Assembly: GCA_027596195.1 (NCBI GenBank)
Contig: JADGJG010000954.1
Coordinates: forward strand, 1 to 10,522
Reading direction: 5' to 3'
Source of the DNA: Podochytrium sp. JEL0797
Taxonomy: Eukaryota; Chytridiomycota; Chytridiomycetes; Chytridiales; Chytriomycetaceae
DNA length: 10,522 nucleotides
Of the stretch, positions 9,109 through 10,522 are shown one piece after another. The stretch's first letter is position 1. Every line of letters begins with the position of its first letter. The notes under the pieces are model-generated. The model did not search any database. It saw only the letters and a program-made list of their open reading frames with translations, and had not been told where the DNA came from. The translations under genes were made by a program, and so were the position numbers.

Positions 9109-9138
9109 TGTTGCAAATTATAATGATTGACTAAAAAA
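9027..9138 (-). promoter_or_regulatory. Helicase/NAA15 intergenic region (112 nt)
   Basis: It must hold the helicase 3' end and the NAA15 promoter and leader. It is T-rich (minus strand runs TTTTTT at three places). No AATAAA or clear TATA box is seen. The uORF1 start lies only 30 nt below the helicase stop, so the two transcripts may overlap. Confidence 0.5.
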
Positions 9139-10506
9139 TTAGAACGAATTCCTACGCGGCTGCTTCCCGCGTTTATCCCATGAAGACTTGAACGAACGCT
9201 CCTCCCCGCCCCGGAACCCACCACCACCACCACCGCTCGCAAACGAAGAACGCTTAAACCCACCACTATCACCACCACCAACACGAGGATTTGAAAACTC
9301 AAACTCGTTCATCGAAAACGAACCAGAAGACCCCTTACGCACAATCCCTGGCAACTTCATGAGTCCCATTTTCTGGAGCAACGACGTGGATAGAGCAGGC
9401 GTCTCGGGAAGACGGAGCACGCCCTTGGCGTACCGCGCGGCTGCGAGTCCCACCCCTGCTTTGGACACGTATTTCTGCTGTGTGTCTATTGAGAATGGTT
9501 AAAAATCCATACAGTCGCACACGCACGAACACAAACACAGATACTCACAATACCCCAAATACGCAGCATAACACCCCTCCGCCGCCTCCTTATCCTCCCC
9601 CATCTCCTCAAACACACCCTCCACCCTCCCCCGCATCGCCACATCCTCCACCTCCTCACTCTCAACCCACACATCAATCTCCTCGTTCCCCTTCACACCG
9701 CCTTCCCCGACTTTTCCTTCCACGTACCGCAAGAAGGCTTTTTCGTAGGGTTCCACGAAGAGCACACCTTCACCGCTTTTTCCGGCGCGGCCTGTACGGC
9801 CTACGCGGTGGATGTATTGTTCACCGTTCGACGGCGCACCGAGTTGAATCACGAGAGTAACGTCTGGATAATCGACACCTCGCGCGGACACATCCGTCGT
9901 GAAAAGGACACTTGGAGTTGTTGTGTTGGCCCGGAAAGCATCACTCACGCGTGCACGTTTTCCCTGCTCAAGACGTGCATGGAGTTCATAAACAGCGAGC
10001 TTAGAGGTGTCTGGCGTGTTGTTGGAGTGACGCGAAGTGTAGGAAGGTTGACGGAGTTCCGTAAACTCGGGGAGACGTTTGAAAGCTTTGGCAAAGTAAG
10101 CGGCTTGTTTGCTTGCATTGAAAAAGACAATCACGCGGGCGGGGGTGGATGTGGTGGCGGTCATTGCGTGCGTTTCGACGTGGTGCAGGATGGTTTTGTA
10201 GAGGGCAAAGGCGAAATCTTTGTAGGCTACTACTGCGTAGCTTTGCGGGATGTGTTTGTGGATTGAGTCGGTTACGTTGGCGGTGACTCCGCTGGTTGTG
10301 AGGGAGGTGTCGGAGGTGGTGTCGATTTCGTGGATGGGTTTGTTGACGAGTTGTTGAGCCGCCAGAGAGCGGACTGAGGGGGAGGACAGGGTTGCGCTGA
10401 ACATGAAGGTGTTGCGGAGGTGCGGGGGTGGGATGTGGGAGAGGATCTGTTGGATGGTTTTTTGGAATCCCATGTCGAGGAGTTGATCGGCTTCGTCAAA
10501 GATGAC
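9139..10506 (-). CDS. DEAD-box RNA helicase, MSS116-like (3' part; 5' part lies beyond the right edge)
   Basis: Two exons are visible, 10506-9549 and 9485-9139 (TAA at 9141-9139), giving 434 residues. The first begins right after a TTCTCAG acceptor at the window edge and opens with VIFDEADQLLD (motif II). Then come SAT (motif III, residues 37-39), VIVFF (IV, 125-129), TTDVSARG (V, 203-210) and HRVGRTGRAG (VI, 233-242), so the second RecA domain is complete. Motifs Q, I, Ia and Ib would lie upstream, outside the window. A helical extension follows (about 270-385, including LLQKMGLMKLPG), then a Gly/Ser/Arg/Lys-rich tail (388-434). A RecA2 extension plus basic tail is the layout of yeast Mss116 and Neurospora CYT-19, mitochondrial chaperones for group I/II intron folding, so an organellar RNA-folding role is likely. 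No targeting peptide can be checked because the N terminus is missing. The 63-nt intron (9548-9486, GTGAGT..AATAG) rejoins a split Tyr codon. Other DEAD-box subfamilies remain possible. Confidence 0.93.
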
Positions 10507-10522
10507 CTGAGAAGGGGGGGGG
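10507..10522 (-). other. 3' end of a helicase intron, cut by the window edge
   Basis: On the minus strand a run of nine C followed by TTCTCAG forms a polypyrimidine tract and acceptor just before GTC ATC TTT (VIF of motif II). The donor lies outside the window. Confidence 0.8.

Noticed and set aside
9480..9860. Plus-strand proline-rich open frame
   Set aside because: It is the antisense shadow of the helicase C-terminal extension, whose Glu/Gly-rich codons read as Pro/Thr/His on the other strand.
1..10522. CRISPR array, insertion sequence, tRNA or rRNA
   Set aside because: No spaced repeat array, terminal inverted repeats with a transposase, or cloverleaf-like sequence was seen by eye on either strand.

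Overview
The window looks like nuclear DNA of a eukaryote with a compact, intron-rich genome. The best fit is an early-diverging, possibly chytrid-like fungus, but this placement rests only on gene content, introns of about 52-107 nt and CTAAY/CTGAC-like branch sites, so it is an inference. All three genes lie on the minus strand, head to tail, with only 112 and 143 nt between coding regions. None is visible as one open frame. I rebuilt each by joining exons at GT..AG borders that keep frame and conserved domain order.

Right to left (5' to 3' on the minus strand): (1) positions 10506-9139 hold the 3' part of a DEAD-box RNA helicase of the mitochondrial MSS116-like type. It starts at the DEAD motif just inside the right edge and ends in a Gly/Arg/Ser-rich basic tail. 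(2) Positions 9026-5579 hold a complete 14-exon gene for NAA15/Nat1, the ribosome-anchoring TPR subunit of the NatA N-terminal acetyltransferase (858 aa). Its short leader holds two upstream ORFs chained to each other and to the NAA15 start by ATGA overlaps. (3) Positions 5435-275 hold a 9-exon gene for a 1550-aa NRPS-like protein: adenylation domain, carrier domain, then six membrane segments and three left-handed beta-helix (hexapeptide) modules. This is the layout of bacterial epsilon-poly-lysine synthetase (Pls) and related proteins.

The first two genes are housekeeping (RNA remodelling, co-translational acetylation). The third is the accessory gene. Its adenylation domain looks like a carboxylic-acid:CoA ligase (4CL/AAE3/PCS60 type, with His where amino-acid-activating domains have Asp). 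The inferred product is therefore a membrane enzyme that loads a non-amino-acid carboxylate on its carrier and passes it to the membrane modules. It also carries what looks like a second, degenerate adenylation lid before the carrier.

The most unusual sequence is at the left end. The last coding stretch of the NRPS-like gene is repeated just past its stop codon (79 nt, 69 identical, offset 219 nt). One T-to-A difference in the extra copy turns a Leu codon into a splice acceptor AG. A possible donor in the main exon joins to it in frame. This may be an extra or alternative terminal exon; beyond it lies a long C-run and then the window edge.
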